Assembly (NCBI RefSeq): GCF_932276165.1
Contig: NC_063995.1
Span: 7,316,001-7,380,000 of the forward strand
DNA from: Plutella xylostella
Taxonomy: Eukaryota > Arthropoda > Insecta > Lepidoptera > Plutellidae
DNA length: 64,000 nucleotides
Direction: 5' to 3'
The notes under the pieces were generated by a model, which was not told the origin of the DNA, ran no database searches, and worked only from the letters and a program-made list of their open reading frames with translations. This document shows positions 25,701 through 32,235 of this stretch, in pieces (positions within the stretch are counted from its first letter, which is position 1; every line of letters starts with the position of its first letter). Made by a program: the position numbers and the translations under genes.

Positions 25701-28700
25701 GCGGGTTGTTGTTGAATAATAGAGGGACATACTGCCGCCGGCGCTGCCCGTCATACCCAAGCCTAATCTTAATGTGAGTGAATAGGGGTTTCGGTTGAAT
25801 AACTAACCTAAACGTGAGTTGTACGGGTTGTGTGTGAATAATAGAAGGTCATACGGGCCGCGCTGCCGCTGCTGCAGGCCGCGCCGCTGCCCGTCATACC
25901 GAAGCCTAATCTTAATGTGAGTGAATGCGGGTTGTGTTTGAATAATAGTGTAGTGTAGAATCGTTTGCAATAGAATCCAACAATCATGTAAATAAACCAA
26001 ATTGTCACGATTACTCCGTAATCACATACATTTGACGAGCAATTATGAACATAGTCTGATTTCAACGAACGCACCATTGTTTTTACATTATCTTCAACAC
26101 GGTTTAACTTGTATTTATAAGTTAAATTTGTTAAAACATTTGCAACGTAAAAATTTCGAAGTATTTGACAAGCTGTCATCTTAGTTTTTTACTCATCGAA
26201 CTCTATAAGTCATTGAAAAGTTAGTGTTGTTCGTAATCTGAAGTTATCTTTTATTTTTAATTTATTAAATTATTTTAATTTAATATTATTTGAATACAAT
26301 AAAAAAAAAATTCAAGAGCTTAATATAATTAACCAAAACGAAAAAAGGAAGAGCAAGAAATGAAAAAGCTTGACGGCATTTTAGACACGGCAAGCGATGA
26401 CACAGTGGTTCCATTTATAATTACGGTCACCGGCGACACTTCTGATAGTGATGATGACGAAGACGAAGATTTAAATTTGTTTTAATAAACACTTTTTATA
26501 TATAATCAGTTTTATTTTATAGTCTATGGCTTATATATTAAGGGTGTCTTGCACAACAAAGTTAAACAAAATTAAATCTATGACCTCTTGCTCTGACATT
26601 ATACTATCAGAGCGGGAGACAAACAATTTAATTTTGATTAACTTTGTTGTGCAAGACGTCCTTAATCTAATTAGAACACTATGACATCACTATGGGCATA
26701 AACAATACGCTGTCAATGTCAGCCCGCCATATTTGTTTACATGATTGTTGGATTCTATTGCAAACGATTATAGAATAATACTGCCGCCGTTGCCCATCAT
26801 ACCGAAGCCTAATCTTAATGTGAGTGGATGCGGGCTGTTGTTGAATAATAGAGGGCCATACTGGCGCGGCCCGTGCTGCCGCTGCTGCAGGCCGCGCCGC
26901 TGCCCGTCATACCCAAGCCTAATCTTAATGTGAGTGAATGCGGGGAATACGGGTTGTATGTGAATAATAGAGGGCCATAGGTACTGCCGCCGATGCCGCT
27001 GCCCGTAGAGTTATATGGGTTATTGTTGAATAATAGAGGGCCATACTGCCGCCGCTGCCCGTCATACCAGGCCCAGGTCCAGGCCTAATCTTAATGTGAG
27101 TGGTTTGTTGTTGAATAGTAGAGGAACATACTGCCACTGCTGCAGGCCGCGCCTGCATTATTTAAGGTGTATCTTATTTATATATATCTCTGAAACGATT
27201 CAGCAACAGCCGATGTTTTGCTATTTATGGGCAAATCTTTCGTTGGATGGAAAATTCTGTTAACATTCAATAGACTTATGCGATTTAAAATACGTAAAAA
27301 ATACACCGATATTTCATTTAAAAAAATGCTTCGCGCATATTCCTGTTTCCTATTACATTACAATGTATTTACAATAAATCGCCTTTCTCACCGTCAGATC
27401 CGCATGTGCACGGCCACGATCATCGAGCCGGCCGTGGACAACGACACGGTCCTGCGCTTCTGCGCCGGGCTCGTCACGCACGTGGACCTCGAGGCCGAGG
27501 TGCTTCGCGTGCGGGACCCGAGCGCGCTGCGAGTGCGGGTGGCGTACCCGGACCGGAGGGTGCATGCGCGCCCGCCGCCGCCTGACCATCTGCGCCCGTT
27601 GGACCACCAGGCTACTAGTATGTTGAGTTGGTTATTATGGGTATATAGGCCCTTACCACAAAAACTTAAACAGTATTTAACTGGTGTTTAGCGCTGTCAA
27701 ATGCCTACAAAATCTGTCAAATTTCGTTTTAAACACTTGTTAAACAGTGTTTAATATAGTTTTTTGTATTAGCACAGATAGAGTCTATGAAATTGGCACG
27801 GGGTATGTAGTATTACAGGAATCTTTGTAAGTTTGCGCCCTGTATAATAGAATAGAATAGAATAGAATATTTATTCAGAAAATACTTAATGCTAAATGTG
27901 ATTTACAATAATAGGTCAACTCTTAATGCTAAAGGTAATTTAAAATGCTGATCTGAACTAGGAAATAACAGAGTTTTTCCTGTATTTCTCAGATGGAAAA
28001 GCTCTAAATTAAACAATTTTAGAATCTAAATTAAATAATCTTAGAACAGAAAATATTAAGTAATCTTACTTTCTAAAAGTTTTATGTTAGATTTATTATA
28101 AACAAGGCAATTTATGTTAGGTGTAGGTAATTATATGGGTTAAAAGTATTATTTAGTTATACAGTAATAATAATAAGTTAAATTAAACGGTAACAATTCT
28201 CACTTGACAATAGTTAATAAGTTCTCTGTATCTTCGTAGGACATCTCTTGTAGAGATTTCTGGAGAACGTTCTTACACTTGGTGTAAGTTAACGGGTAAA
28301 GGACCAATTTAGCATTTAACCTATTGTAAAGGATATAATGTGGCTTACTAAATCATTTATGCATAGTAGTCAATGTACTAAATGGGATTCCGGGATAGGG
28401 CGTACCCGTATAGAAGAGTGTACGCACGCCCGCCCATCAGGCTACCAGTATGTTGAGTTGGTTATTTAGTATAGATAGAATCAATAAAATTGGCATGGGG
28501 TATATACGGTATATAGTATTTTGGGAATGTAAGTTGGCGCCCTACTGTCTAATGTGGCTTACTAAATTGAGGATAGTGCGACCGACTCGAGCGCGCTGCG
28601 AGTGCGGGTGGCCTACCCGGACCGCAGGTTGCACGCGCGCCCGCCCCCGCCTGACCATCTGCGCCCGCTGGACCATCAGGCTACTAGTAGGTTGAGTCGG

Positions 28701-29558
28701 TTATTTATGAAATTGGCACGGGGTATGTAGTATTATAGGAATGTATGTAAGTTTGCGCCCTGTCTAATGTGGCTTACTAAATCATTTATGCATAGTAGTC
28801 TATGTACTAAATGGGATTCCGGGATAGTGCGTACTCGTATAGAATATAGAAGAGTGTACGCACGCCCGCCCATCAGGCTACCAGTATGTTGAGTTGGTTA
28901 TTTAGTATAGGTAGAATCAATAAAATTGGCATGGGGTATATAGTATTTTGGGAATGAAAGTTTGCACCCTGTCTAATGTGGGTTACTAAATTGAGGATAG
29001 AGCGACCGACCCAAGCGCGCTGCGAGTGCGGGTGGCCTACCCGGACCGGAGGGTGCACGCGCGCCCGCCCCCGCCCGACCATCTGCGCCCGTTGGACCAT
29101 CAGGCTACTAGTATGTTGAGTTGGTTACTGTTAGGGTGAGGTCTTACTGGTTGCCTTGGGTTGAGGCGTGTCGTCAATGGGGCATGTCGTAAAAAATGAG
29201 GAAAACTACGCGACGACGACGCGTCCCTCTCTGTCAAAGTTGTTCTTTGAGAGAGAGGGACAAAACAGTTCAATAGCTAAAACTTTCTATAACTTTACTA
29301 TCAATAGGGAGGTAACTTTGCCCTTTAAATTTACAGTAAATAAAAATCAATTACATTTCCACAGACGACGAGGGCACCCAGAACGTGCGCCTCCTCACCA
29401 AAGTGCTCATTTCCCACGGCGTGTGGACGGAGCCGTGCGGCGTGGACATCAGCGTGTGCCTCGCGGTGGAGGAGGGCCGGGACCAGGCCTCGTTCGTGGA
29501 GCTCGGCCGCCCCGTGCGGGTCACTGTGGCGCCCAAACCGATCAAGAGGGGTATTTGA
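10723..29558 (+). CDS. IntS4: Integrator complex subunit 4 (IntS4)
   Basis: Sixteen exons inferred: 10723-10776, 10867-11199, 11346-11594, 15909-16084, 16650-16842, 17949-18123, 19199-19404, 19815-19937, 20334-20469, 21573-21707, 22254-22413, 22921-23055, 24458-24666, 25530-25672, 27398-27617 and 29365-29558. All junctions keep phase and give 946 aa (human INTS4 is 963). IntS4 is a HEAT-repeat scaffold in the nucleus. It joins the IntS9/IntS11 endonuclease to form the cleavage module of Integrator, which processes snRNA 3' ends and ends early transcription. Recognised blocks are DTSHQVKCRCLQLISEL (exon 3), MRLVDDAF and LLQTLDKQLMSN (exon 5), RRWADDAP and VHGLEDEF (exon 6), FLVDMFNDEIEEVRL (exon 7), HYSCLRDTMPHLVP (exon 10), ATIIEP (exon 15), and the C-terminal VTVAPKPIKRG. 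The gene is expanded to 19 kb by a Jockey element, TIR elements and duplicated exon ends. The flanking exons remain intact. Confidence 0.93.
11763..13068 (+). CDS. Retrotransposon ORF1, gag-like nucleic-acid-binding protein
   Basis: About 435 codons are visible, ending TGA at 13066-13068. A low-complexity Ser/Thr/Pro region comes first. It is followed by the conserved domain seen before the knuckles in Jockey-type ORF1 proteins (from PPPFILYGI to the IIED region), then three CCHC-type zinc knuckles: CTRCQQYGHTKNNC, then CVKCALPHKTSDC, then CALCLGSHPANYKGC. The protein would bind element RNA and form the ribonucleoprotein. A mixed Leu/Ile heptad-like end (IEQLLYKQSEKIDLLLQQ) could form a coiled coil. 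No natural start codon is visible in frame near the 5' end, consistent with 5' truncation. Confidence 0.88.
13065..15755 (+). CDS. Retrotransposon ORF2: endonuclease and reverse transcriptase
   Basis: About 896 aa. The N-terminal part is an apurinic-like endonuclease: KIATWNINGL, then ISETHF, then GGDWNAKHTDWGS, and SGHTPV near its end. The central part is a reverse transcriptase: KTHSAPGFD, YRPISLLP, FGFRSRHAS, the Asp in AAFLDIQQAFDKVWH, GVPQGSVLGPTLYSLYTCDLP, and TYADDTAIL. KYLGIHLD and a C-terminal thumb follow. ORF2 overlaps the end of ORF1 by a few bases (GTGA at 13065-13068). The first codon in frame there is GTG, so the true start may depend on termination-reinitiation. The frame is unbroken and all catalytic Asp positions are present, so the copy could be active if its 5' end were complete. 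Confidence 0.92.
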   Translation: MTGLKIATWNINGLPPNKHELSLLIEYHKLDVILISETHFTERSHVTIPGFAIYSTNHPDGTAHGGTAILIKTCIKHHEEHAFRTDHIQATTVTVESKDGSFSISSVYCPPKHKIKDHQFSQYFSSLGNRFLVGGDWNAKHTDWGSRLVTTRGRELKKSIEENHLLPMSTGEPTHWPTDRNKQPDLIDFFVIKGISQYYFDIKSCLDSSSGHTPVIVTMSSTLINCEDSHYLHNHKTDWDAFREYIDKNIELKIPLKSEDDIEIATKYITCLIQEAAWKNTPELNDVKRERFNLNADLREKIAEKRKLRRIWHTSRHPDDKKALNKACLQLKMDIASLKNKTFQSFVESLTPDKSSEYSLWKATKHLNQPMNCKPPLKKTDGEWARSSQEKSEAFALHLADVFSPNAAADGIDESFIESSLAQDLRDDSSIKLATPREVWSQIRYLKTHSAPGFDLITPKILKELPKKAIVFITILINAILRMSYFPQHWKVSQILMIYKPGKPANLVTSYRPISLLPIISKICERIILRRLSPALTENKVIPDHQFGFRSRHASIEQVHRVCGKIRDALENKEYCSAAFLDIQQAFDKVWHKGLLFKVKKYLPHAFFGLIQSYLCDRVFHVKENGSMSRFYDINAGVPQGSVLGPTLYSLYTCDLPKTNHTLTATYADDTAILANNSDPSMASFLLQSELDEISKWLRVWRIKSSASKSTHITFTLRKGNCPEVKLAGEPLPHSDSVKYLGIHLDRRLTWKTHIKKKRDELNLRYRSLWWLLGRKSMLSLENKLLVYKTILKPIWTYGIQLWGSACNSNIEILQRYQNILLKSISHAPWFITNREVHEFLGMPTVKQEIATSCSKYKIRLDNHPNPLAQDLLLHSHKRRLKRHAILELDETFASC
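16873..16985. mobile_element. TIR mini-element (family A), copy next to IntS4 exon 5
   Basis: About 113 bp with inverted ends: ACGGGTTTGTTATC at the left and GATAATGAACTCGT at the right, a near-perfect reverse complement. The inside contains a 'ataaact.gtttwatgcgcgttccaccaat.' block. The same family is found at 17494-17582 (truncated), 52314-52469 and 52774-52902. It is a non-autonomous DNA element without coding capacity. The superfamily is not assigned because no clear target duplication is seen. Confidence 0.75.
17266..17457 (+). pseudogene. Second copy of IntS4 exon 5
   Basis: From about 17273 on, this repeats 16659-16842 with only five base changes, all silent (GGC/GGT, ACA/ACC, ACA/ACG, CGC/CGT, TTG/CTG). 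The splice donor is kept (AAG followed by GTGAGG). The upstream polypyrimidine tract and acceptor of the first copy are not conserved. The nearest AG (17264-17265) would give a 192-nt exon in phase 0. It could therefore follow the first copy in frame, giving a doubled HEAT segment, but it could not replace the first copy. Whether it is ever spliced in is unknown; the acceptor context looks weak. Confidence 0.75.
17494..17582. mobile_element. TIR mini-element (family A), truncated copy after the second exon 5
   Basis: Left end ACGGGTTCGTTATTG and the family's internal sequence are present at the same distance from the exon as in the first copy. The right inverted end is missing. The exon and the mini-element were thus duplicated together. 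Confidence 0.7.
18355..18840 (+). repeat. Two extra partial copies of IntS4 exon 6 with donor and intron start
   Basis: The end of exon 6 (17949-18123) recurs at about 18362-18464, with an internal deletion of the 'ctgctgcag...gccgcc' part, and at about 18681-18829. Both copies keep the exon end GAGGACGAGTTCTT and a GGTCAGT donor. The intron following copies 1 and 2 is also alike (for example cacgtaacccgtttt and the gatcc-atggagca stretch). Neither extra copy has the first codons of the exon (KKRTLHER) or a good acceptor, so they are probably not independent exons. Coding differences outside the deletion are silent. Confidence 0.82.
19000..19125 (+). repeat. Lepidopteran dispersed repeat with (GAT)n tail
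   Basis: A 'ggacaggcctgtgtccagga' core followed by gatgatgatgatgat. Related, degraded copies are at 545-720 (minus), 41341-41395 (minus) and 52012-52075 (plus). Non-coding; lies in IntS4 intron 6. Confidence 0.55.
19565..19735 (-). repeat. Dispersed repeat, copy 1 (minus)
   Basis: Read on the minus strand it shares with 21383-21530 a stretch of about 130 bp: a 'ttctaattg' part, then 'ttggtcagaacc', 'aggcacactcg' and 'gctgccaaagtttcacttgg'. It has no coding function that I can see. It is probably a fragment of an unclassified transposon. The two copies lie in different IntS4 introns in opposite orientation. Confidence 0.6.
20598..21260 (-). mobile_element. 3' end of a non-LTR retrotransposon, minus strand, with pentamer tail
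   Basis: The minus strand encodes about 129 aa (21253-20864) that begin QKRAIRTM and continue with YSPRYQAPHIYNNLPLEL. This is the usual C-terminal end of a LINE reverse transcriptase ORF, including the IYNxLP motif. The 3' end on the minus strand is a TACAA pentamer tail (plus strand 20598-20628). The body of the RT is missing, so the copy is strongly 5'-truncated. It sits in IntS4 intron 9. A relative with a TTCTA-type tail lies at 27846-28310. Confidence 0.72.
21383..21530 (+). repeat. Dispersed repeat, copy 2 (plus)
   Basis: Partner of 19565-19735 in opposite orientation. It shares 'ggtcagaacc', 'aggcacactcg' and the 'tgctgccaaagtttcacttg' stretch, and ends in 'ttcttccccact'. Non-coding. 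Confidence 0.6.
22007..22128. mobile_element. Short TIR element with TAA target duplication
   Basis: About 122 bp with inverted ends: GGCCGCGTCCACGACGACGA at the left, and the right end reads CGTCGTGGACGCGGCC. It is flanked by TAA at 22004-22006 and 22129-22131. A 3-bp TWA target and a GGCC-type end fit PIF/Harbinger mini-elements; that is an inference. It lies in IntS4 intron 10. Confidence 0.75.
22136..22205. repeat. Lepidopteran 'cccattgctggggcacggg' repeat
   Basis: A short copy of a dispersed repeat containing 'cccattgctggggcacgggt' and 'ctccttccaat'. Related copies are at 48580-48655 and 60600-60660. Non-coding. Confidence 0.55.
23056..24165. repeat. 117-bp tandem array derived from the end of IntS4 exon 12 and its splice donor
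   Basis: The junction CTCAGGTACTAGAGAG recurs every 117 bp (its A at 23054, 23171, 23288, 23405, 23522, 23639, 23756, 23873, 23990, 24107). A final truncated unit follows. Each unit is about 73 bp copied from the 3' end of exon 12 (from about 22982) plus about 44 bp made of the intron start and a second short copy of the 'gagccgtcgctgtgcggcgcggc' region of the exon. Nine unit ends have a CAG/GT donor; one reads CACGT. Units differ by a few bases, such as cactcg versus cacgcg in a middle block. In the IntS4 frame each copy stops at the TAG right after the donor, so only the first donor (23055) makes sense for the normal protein. Confidence 0.93.
24697..24962 (+). mobile_element. tRNA-derived SINE
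   Basis: A tRNA-like head with box A (TAGTGGTTAGTGA, near 24709) and box B (GGTTCGATTCCC, near 24747) is followed by an unrelated body. The body ends in the 'gcctaccccgcaagggagta' part and a run of T (24944-24962). A second copy of the body lies at 57316-57481 on the other strand, and a related head with another body at 45900-46134. It is a Pol III SINE and not a functional tRNA gene. It lies in IntS4 intron 13. Confidence 0.85.
25035..25146. mobile_element. TIR mini-element (family B)
   Basis: Inverted ends: GGCTAGCACGGGCACATTTA at the left, and TTAATTGCGCACCGTGCTAG at the right. The inside carries gttttgcatcacgcagcctc. Other copies are at 44019-44112, 50751-50858 and 51669-51797. Confidence 0.75.
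25673..25950 (+). repeat. Degenerate repeats of the end of IntS4 exon 14 with donor, block 1
   Basis: Directly behind exon 14 the stretch 'ctgcccgtcataccgaagcc' plus 'taatcttaat' and a GTGAGT donor recurs near 25742-25785 and 25857-25922. Each is followed by a 'gcgggttgt.tgaataatag' spacer. The second copy extends back through GCTGCCGCTGCTGCAGGCC. The series continues after the TIR element at 26770. Confidence 0.82.
25959..26769. mobile_element. TIR DNA element (family C), copy 1, inside the exon-14 repeats
   Basis: About 811 bp with inverted ends of more than 30 bp (left AATCGTTTGCAATAGAATCC, right GGATTCTATTGCAAACGATT). It is nearly identical to 30194-30886 except for a nested mini-element at 26540-26663. 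It contains a small frame, 26360-26485, for a 41-aa acidic peptide starting MKKLDGILDT and ending DEDEDLNLF. This may be the last exon of a lost transposase. It interrupts the series of exon-14 repeats, so it inserted after they formed. Confidence 0.88.
26540..26663. mobile_element. Mini-element nested in the family C copy
   Basis: About 124 bp with inverted ends AAGGGTGTCTTGCACAACAA and TTGTTGTGCAAGACGTCCTT. It is absent from the sister copy at 30194-30886, where the flanking sequences join directly. This shows the insertion came later. Confidence 0.85.
26770..27155 (+). repeat. Degenerate repeats of the end of IntS4 exon 14 with donor, block 2
   Basis: Further copies of the exon-14 end plus donor occur near 26781-26824, 26866-26935 and 27045-27100, with shorter pieces near 26985 and 27130. 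They keep the 'cctaatcttaatgtgagtg' junction and the 'ttgttgaataatagaggg' spacer. Confidence 0.8.
27846..28310 (-). mobile_element. 3' remnant of a non-LTR element with TTCTA tail, minus strand
   Basis: Begins with four or five AATAG units, then AATATTTATTCAG. On the minus strand this reads as 'ctgaataaatatt' plus a pentamer tail, as in the element at 20598-21260. The body has no intact frame. The right end is approximate. Confidence 0.55.
28380..29130 (+). repeat. Partial tandem copies of the end of IntS4 exon 15 with donor and intron start
   Basis: Two longer copies of the exon-15 end, near 28586-28690 and 29010-29112, run from AGCGCGCTGCGAGTGCGGGT to CAGGCTACTA and keep the GT donor and following 'gttgagt'. 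Two shorter, decayed copies lie near 28404-28470 and 28835-28900. The intron behind each copy ('ttggcacggggtatgtagta' type) is copied too, giving an alternating long-short series. Compared with exon 15 (27398-27617), the copy at 29010 differs only at silent sites. The copy at 28586 has one replacement (Val to Leu). Confidence 0.85.
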
Positions 29559-29640
29559 ACGCAAGGAGGTCGCATGACGGTTCGTCGCGCTCAAAACGAT
29601 CAAGAGGGGTATTTGAACGCAAGGAGGTCGCATGGCGGTT
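29525..29640 (+). repeat. 58-bp duplication of the IntS4 coding end and stop
   Basis: The last codons of exon 16 and the stop (29525-29582) recur directly at 29583-29640, including 'gatcaagaggggtatttgaa' and 'cgcaaggaggtcgcatg'. The second copy lies in the 3' UTR and is not translated, because the first stop at 29556-29558 precedes it. Confidence 0.85.
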
Positions 29641-30193
29641 GAAGACTTGGAGTGGAACACAGGAGTGGATTGGCTGTTTGGCTTGAAGTGGCGATGCGTA
29701 CGAGTTTATCTTGAATGAATATCAGAAGTTTGTAAAGTGAGCTAGCTATTGGAGATTGTTTTCTTATGTATCGAGTATTATAAAAGGATGGATTCACCTA
29801 TGTATTATTTTACTATACTATGTATAGGCACATCATCAAACACATATTCCATGGCGCCACCCTATATCATGTGTAGTAATATTATTATATTTTTTTGGAT
29901 CTCCTTAAAATTAAGTGATCAAATTAAGCAGGTGTGTAAGTTTAAAATGTAACAAAGAATTTATTTTTTAAATTGTAAATACATAAGTATACTGTTACTA
30001 ATATTGGTAAAATAGAACAATAAATACAAAAAGTTCATTATTCTTATTATTTATTGCCTTATAGGTACATATCCTTCCTTAAGATTGAATTAAAAAAAAA
30101 ATACTAGACTTTGGGCATGAACAAAGATATCTAGAAAATTAACTTGTTAAAAATAAATCAAAATTAATCATCTCCTTAACACAGTACATATAT

Positions 30194-30886
30194 AATCGTT
30201 GGCAATAGAATCCAACAATCATGTAAACAAACCAAATTGTCACGATTACTCCGTAATCACATACATTTGACGAGCAATTATGAACATAGTCTGATTTCAA
30301 CGAACGCACCATTGTTTTTACCTTATCTTCAACACGGTTTAACTTGTATTTATAAGTTAAATTTGTTAAAACATTTGCAACGTAAAAATTTCGAAGTATT
30401 TGATAAGCTGTCATCTTAGTTTTTTACTCATCGAAATCTATAAGTCATTGAAAAGTTAGTGTTGTTCGTTATCTGAAGTTATCTTTTATTTTTAATTTAA
30501 TAAATTATTTTAATTTAATATTATTTGAATACAATAAAATTTCTTTTTCAAGAGCTTAATATAATTAACCAAAACGAAAAAAGGAAGAGGAAGAAATGAA
30601 AAAGATCGACGGCATTTTAGACACGGCAAGCGATGACACAGTGGTTCCATTTATAATTACGGTCATCGGCGACACTTCTAATAGTGATGATGACGAAGAC
30701 GAAGATTTAAATTTGTTTTAATAAACACTTTTTATATATAATCAGTTTTATTTTATAGTCTATGGCTTATACATATATTTAATCTAATTAGAACACTATG
30801 ACATCACTATGGGCATAAACAATACGCTGTCAATGTCAGCCCGCCATATTTGTTTACATGATTGTTGGATTCTATTGCAAACGATT
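30194..30886. mobile_element. TIR DNA element (family C), copy 2
   Basis: About 693 bp. Sister of 25959-26769, with the same inverted ends and nearly the same inside, but without the nested mini-element. It also keeps a 41-codon frame, 30596-30721, with start MKKIDGILDT and end DDDEDEDLNLF. The flank reads TATA on both sides, which suggests a TA-containing target. It lies about 640 bp downstream of the IntS4 stop. Confidence 0.88.
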
Positions 30887-31103
30887 ATAGGTAAAATGTG
30901 TTTAAGACTTTACTTAGATAGCACAATATCATACACCCAAGCAGGGCATGTACCAGAGAAGCACATAAGCTTAATGGGCATAGAGGTAAATAAACAAATG
31001 TTATATCATTCTGACTACATAATTACATATTGCCAAAATATAAAAATACATTGCTATTATACACTGTACAGTATCACACTTTTTTACACATTCTGCTATA
31101 GCA

Positions 31104-31891
31104 CTAAGATTCCTTGTCCAATGCTAGAAGCTCAGATCGAGCTATACAGTGGTGTACCAGATGCTTCACTCCCGGCATCCAGGTGCCCACCGCACTCACA
31201 TGGTCAATCATCAGTGCTCTGTGGATGTCATCTGCTGCTGTGGGCTGGTCATCTCTTAGAGCTGGAAAAAAAGAGCTTGTCTTATTAGATTTTCTACAAG
31301 TTTCTACTATTAACAAGCACACTATCATCATAAAAGAAGGGGCAACCTACCACAAGCTAATTCCTTCATCCTCAACATGATAGCATTGTTCAGTTTCCCG
31401 GTAACCCACATCTCCTCCATCACACTGATCCTCCTCTTGATATCATTTGATTTTGGGCCCAATTCACTGCTGTTATCTAGGAATTCTAATAGGATTTCTT
31501 TAACTTCCTTCAGAAGACATTCACTATTCACTGGAACCTCTTCACTAGTAGTATTTAAAGGCATAGATTGTACTGGAGGAATGAGAGGTGGCATAAAAGC
31601 TGTTGGCAGAGGTGGCATTTGAGCATTAGGTGGGGCAGGGCTAGCAGATGTCCCTGATAAAGGAAACGCCACTCTCTTATTTAAAAAGTTCCTAGGTCTA
31701 TTAGGTGTGCTCTGTTGAGTGTTGATCTTAGGTGGATCATTCCAGCCAGGGTCGAAAGGAACTGAAAAAGAAAACAAATATTAAGCAACTACTTTCAGCA
31801 CAATAACACATTGCTACAGTAAGTTAAGTGAATGGAAAATGAAAATTGAACCTTTTGTCCCATGGTTGGGTGTGTTTTCAAAGCCTTCCAT
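31104..31891 (-). CDS. SRA1: SRA1-like protein (steroid receptor RNA activator protein family)
   Basis: Three exons, 31891-31852, 31761-31351 and 31261-31104, in phase, 202 aa. Recognised blocks are DPGWNDPPK near the N-terminus, a Pro-rich middle (MPPLPTAFMPPLIPPVQ), and a C-terminal helical SRA1 domain with DIKRRISVMEEMW and AADDIHRALMIDHVSAVGTWM. These are diagnostic of the SRA1 domain, which is also found at the end of Sec31. In vertebrates the locus makes both a coregulator RNA and this protein. In insects only the protein family is established here, and its function is not known to me. It is divergently arranged with SDF2. The ATG chosen is the first after the short leader that gives the WNDPP motif at family-like distance. 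A longer frame upstream exists but looks like UTR. Confidence 0.88.
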
Positions 31892-32235
31892 ATTGTGTAA
31901 ATTCAATAAATCCAATTTACAACAAAATACAAATGCAAAATTGCAAATTCCAAACTTTTCTATCAATAAGGGTGTTCTCTGTTCTGTCTGTGTGACTGTG
32001 TCATTGACGTGAACAGCGAATGTCTTTGACAAGGTGTACAGAGTAGAAACGCCTCAGCGGTTTTAAAAACGCCACCGGTAACGGTAACCGCCAAATCGCA
32101 GTGCGTGCATAGCCCTATTCATTCATTCACTCTAAATTGTCATTTTGCGAATTCGTTCATTCAATTAGTTGTCATTTTTAGTAAATCAAAGAATCGCGTA
32201 TTTTGCTTTTTCGTGCTAAGAAATAAATTAAAACA
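31892..32235. promoter_or_regulatory. Shared 5' region of SRA1-like (-) and SDF2 (+)
   Basis: Only 344 bp separate the two start codons, so both promoters and 5' UTRs must lie here. No TATA box is evident. There is a short palindromic stretch near 32070-32090 (gccaccggtaacggtaaccg). A bidirectional promoter is an inference from the arrangement. Confidence 0.6.

Noticed and set aside
26002..26184. 60-aa frame found nearly identically at 30237-30419
   Set aside because: Both lie within the duplicated TIR element, and similarity reflects copying. It has no family features and a long overlapping frame on the other strand.
31892..32032. N-terminal extension of SRA1-like protein
   Set aside because: The frame is open upstream, but the added residues do not resemble the family and would leave little room for the 5' UTR. 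The ATG at 31891 gives family-like spacing to WNDPP.
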